Positions 61,890 to 64,000 of a stretch of 64,000 bases of DNA are shown here, piece by piece. This stretch comes from Pseudomonadota bacterium (lineage in GTDB: Bacteria > Pseudomonadota > Gammaproteobacteria > Steroidobacterales > Steroidobacteraceae): positions 1 to 64,000 of the forward strand of contig JAEZFW010000081.1 in assembly GCA_023417315.1 (NCBI GenBank), in the 5' to 3' direction. The notes under the pieces were generated by a model. That model did no database searches and had not been told where the DNA came from. It saw nothing but the letters and a program-made list of their open reading frames with translations. The position numbers and the translations under genes were made by a program. The stretch's first letter is position 1. Each line of letters starts with the position of its first letter.

Positions 61890-62630
61890 TCGAGAAATCT
61901 TCCCTCTGAAGACATCCACGTCTTCATAGAAGCTAGGATTCTCGTTCTCCGGCCACCATCCCGGCACACCGAGCACAGGCAATGGAAGAAGCGGCTTTGC
62001 ACTCAAGCGTTCGAGCGTCAGACTCTCGGCCACGGCAGCATCGGCGAGTTGGTCGACAACGAGCACGTGTGCGGTGATGCTCCTGCGAGGCTGAAGCAAC
62101 TTCTCGAGCAATGCGTGGCCGAACAAGATCAAGCGAGCTGATTGCCAATCCGATCGGCGTGTGACGAATAACGTCTGCCAGTCGCGTGCGCGAAGCGCGT
62201 CGACAAGCTCTGTAGGCGCCTGAAGCAGGACACCGTTCTCATCAAGGACGGTCAGTGCATCTCGCACGGCACCTCGCGGGCCGGAGGCACCACGCGCCGC
62301 AATCTCTCGGGCTTGGAGCGCGTTCATCCGCCACTTGGTGCTCGGATACGACAGCCACATGAGGCCGTTGAAAAGATCATGCAAGTTGTCTCGCGTGGGC
62401 ACGTGCCCCGTGCGCGCGATGAATGCTTCGTATGCTTCGGCGGACGGCAGTTCCGCATGCGGCACGAATCGTGGACAACTGCTGTTCGCGTTCCGCCCCT
62501 TGTTCAAGCGATCTGCCACCGAACTTGCATGCGGAACGGCAAGCAGCCGTTGGAGAAGCGGCAACAGCGGCAAGCACCACGGTGGTGGATCCACGAATAT
62601 CGGAACGAGCGAATCGAGCGCAGAGCTCAT
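61872..62630 (-). CDS. DUF3025 protein with repeat-derived C terminus
   Basis: A 252-residue protein. The DUF3025 core is HDLFNGLMWLSYPSTKWRMNALQAREIA (about residues 84-111), then DENGVLLQAPTELVDALRARDWQTLFV and FGHALLEKLLQPRRSITAH. Function unknown, although the family is widespread in gamma- and betaproteobacteria. The last residues ISRQDEQE and the stop lie within the inverted repeat at 61860-61889, so the native C terminus has probably been replaced or extended by the repeat. Confidence 0.8.
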   Translation of the reverse strand: MSSALDSLVPIFVDPPPWCLPLLPLLQRLLAVPHASSVADRLNKGRNANSSCPRFVPHAELPSAEAYEAFIARTGHVPTRDNLHDLFNGLMWLSYPSTKWRMNALQAREIAARGASGPRGAVRDALTVLDENGVLLQAPTELVDALRARDWQTLFVTRRSDWQSARLILFGHALLEKLLQPRRSITAHVLVVDQLADAAVAESLTLERLSAKPLLPLPVLGVPGWWPENENPSFYEDVDVFRGKISRQDEQE

Positions 62631-62690
62631 GTAGAAACACGCGTACTCAGCGATGAGCGAAAAACGAATGCTTCCCGCCGCACGTCGGGC

Positions 62691-63965
62691 TCACTTCGGG
62701 GCGAACAGCTCGAGTGGAATCGCCTCGCCCATCGCCCTGAATCCAGCCGGCGAAGGGTGAATATGATCTCCGGAATCGTACTCCGCCCTCAAGCGATCGG
62801 GTTGATCCGGGTTCGCGGTGGCCTCATCGAAATCAACCACCGCATCGAAGTTCTCTGGCGAGCGAATCCACGCGTTGACTGCCTGGCGATCACGCTCGTT
62901 CATCTCGTTCGGATGGTAATACTCGAAGCCGCCAAACGGCATGATCGTCGCACCGATCACTTCGATACCGTGCGTACGGGCTCGCGCGATCATCTCGCCG
63001 TATGCCTGGATCATCCGTCGCACGAGCTCCTCATGGTGGCTTTCTGGCACTGCACCGTCGCGCGTGAGCATGCCGAGATCGTTGATGCCTTCGAGCACGA
63101 TCAGATAACGCACGTTGCTACGGGCGAGCACATCGCGATCGAAGCGCGCCAATGCATTCGGGCCTTTACCATCGAGGAGCAGGCGGTTGCCGCCGATGCC
63201 GGCGTTGATCACGCCCACGTTGTGATGAGCGGACGAGCGCTGCAATCGCTCGGCGAGCATGTCGGGCCAACGATCGTTGCCATTTGTCGTTGACCCGCTG
63301 CCATCGGTGATGGAATCGCCGAGCGTCACGATCGAGTATCCATCGCGAGCGAGCACGTCGATGGAGGAGAGGAACCACCAACGATCCGCTGCCGTGGCTG
63401 TCTCGAGCTCAAGCGCTGTAGGAGGCGAATCGGTCGAGACGTAAGAAGTCGTGTGCGAAGCCGGGTGGCCTGTCTGTTGTGTGGGGACCGTTTCGAGGTG
63501 CATGCTGACAGCGATGCGCGAAAGCGGTTCGGCGACAAAGCTCACTGCATCGGAGGTGAGCTCGGCGCCAGCAGGAATGATGACGCCAGGACGCGCGCTG
63601 AATGTCACTGCGCGGTCCGTCGCGGGGTCGATCCGACTCGAGGCGTGCTCGATCGGCCGCGCAATGTGAAGCGCCGAGATGCGAAGGGGCTCGGTGCCGA
63701 ACGCATTCGAGATGCGTAAGCGAAGCGTTGAGCCACCGGCGGAGATCCGAACGATCTGCCGCAGAGTCACTTTGCTCTTCGCATCCGCCGGTAACGCATT
63801 CTCGCCGTCAGCAAGGTACTGCGCTGATCCCCACGTCCCGATCCAGATGCTGCTCGTCTCGGTACTCGAGGAAGACGAGCTGCACCCTGGCGTTACAGCC
63901 AGGGAGATCAGCGCGAGCGCGATCAGCAGACGAGTGGGAGATAAGAAGGACTTTACGTTTTGCAT
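62691..63965 (-). CDS. SGNH/GDSL hydrolase, lipoprotein
   Basis: A 424-residue predicted lipoprotein (TPGCSSS lipobox). An N-terminal beta-sandwich of about 160 residues precedes the SGNH domain: block I VTLGDSITDGSGS, block II GIGGNRLL, block III LEGINDLG, and block V DHIHPSPAGF with Asp and His. This two-domain layout is that of plant-type and bacterial rhamnogalacturonan/xylan acetylesterase-like enzymes, so deacetylation of a polysaccharide is plausible; the GH10 xylanase at 50.6 kb may be functionally related but is not adjacent. ATG 63965 fits the signal peptide. Confidence 0.85.
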   Translation of the reverse strand: MQNVKSFLSPTRLLIALALISLAVTPGCSSSSSSTETSSIWIGTWGSAQYLADGENALPADAKSKVTLRQIVRISAGGSTLRLRISNAFGTEPLRISALHIARPIEHASSRIDPATDRAVTFSARPGVIIPAGAELTSDAVSFVAEPLSRIAVSMHLETVPTQQTGHPASHTTSYVSTDSPPTALELETATAADRWWFLSSIDVLARDGYSIVTLGDSITDGSGSTTNGNDRWPDMLAERLQRSSAHHNVGVINAGIGGNRLLLDGKGPNALARFDRDVLARSNVRYLIVLEGINDLGMLTRDGAVPESHHEELVRRMIQAYGEMIARARTHGIEVIGATIMPFGGFEYYHPNEMNERDRQAVNAWIRSPENFDAVVDFDEATANPDQPDRLRAEYDSGDHIHPSPAGFRAMGEAIPLELFAPK

Positions 63966-63978
63966 TTGTACTCCGCTT

Positions 63979-64000
63979 GCCCTCACCCGCCGCTGCGCTA
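63979..64000. repeat. Edge of a REP-like element
   Basis: CCCTCACCCGCCGCTGCGCT at the right end matches the complement of the GCGCGGGTGAGGG part of the window-start repeat. The element is cut by the window boundary. Confidence 0.55.

Overview
The window is GC-rich chromosomal DNA from a Gram-negative bacterium. It encodes three complete TonB-dependent receptors and a TonB protein, lipoprotein maturation enzymes (Lnt and an LspA), a lipid A phosphoethanolamine transferase and a BamA/TamA-like barrel. The combination of many TonB receptors, fused isobutyryl-CoA mutase, a PA2778/PA2779 pair and REP-like 'ctctcccgaaggagag' intergenic repeats fits a soil or aquatic gammaproteobacterium of the Steroidobacteraceae/Xanthomonadales kind. 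That placement is inference; there is no rRNA here to test it.

Layout. 0-9 kb: a 51-bp tandem repeat, a PA2779/PA2778 pair, a small outer-membrane barrel, a RES/Xre toxin-antitoxin pair, a two-subunit periplasmic molybdenum hydroxylase, a serine-hydrolase lipoprotein and tRNA-Arg(TCG). 9-24 kb: an amino-acid permease/TonB-receptor operon, a second TonB receptor with a VOC lipoprotein, an M20 peptidase, a Tat ferritin-like protein with a cytochrome c, the cobalamin enzyme IcmF and a GDSL esterase. 24-29 kb: lnt, a MocR regulator divergent from a secreted protein of unknown function, and an NTF2-like protein. 29-35 kb: a nutrient-uptake locus of TonB, a TonB receptor and a periplasmic glycogen-debranching-like enzyme. 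35-42 kb: DMT transporter, acyltransferase 3, FrnE-type DsbA protein, BamA-like protein, EptA-like transferase, cytochrome b561.

42-48 kb: six tightly overlapping genes in the order MoxR ATPase, DUF58, MxaA, VWA, TPR, VWA. This is the mxaRSACKL order known from methanol dehydrogenase clusters, but no dehydrogenase structural gene is present in the window. The mxaA reading frame carries one of the genome's palindromic repeats in frame in its signal-peptide region. 48-55 kb: DUF1326/DUF2182 pair, DUF1223 protein, GH10 xylanase, a PanE-like reductase, and a run of small minus-strand genes (SRPBCC, VOC, DUF1801).

55.7-60.1 kb is the most unusual part. It holds short unrelated genes, all on the minus strand and less GC-rich than their surroundings. 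They include an extra lspA, a MepA-type endopeptidase, a cupin, a monooxygenase and small membrane proteins. Several are followed by imperfect hairpins bounded by RYYYAAC/GTTRRRY-like boxes, the signature of integron attC sites. No integrase is visible, so this looks like an attC cluster lacking an integrase (CALIN). Its upstream edge abuts an alpha/beta-hydrolase gene cut off just before the catalytic serine. The window closes with a GNAT acetyltransferase, a DUF3025 gene whose last codons lie in a repeat, and a second SGNH hydrolase.
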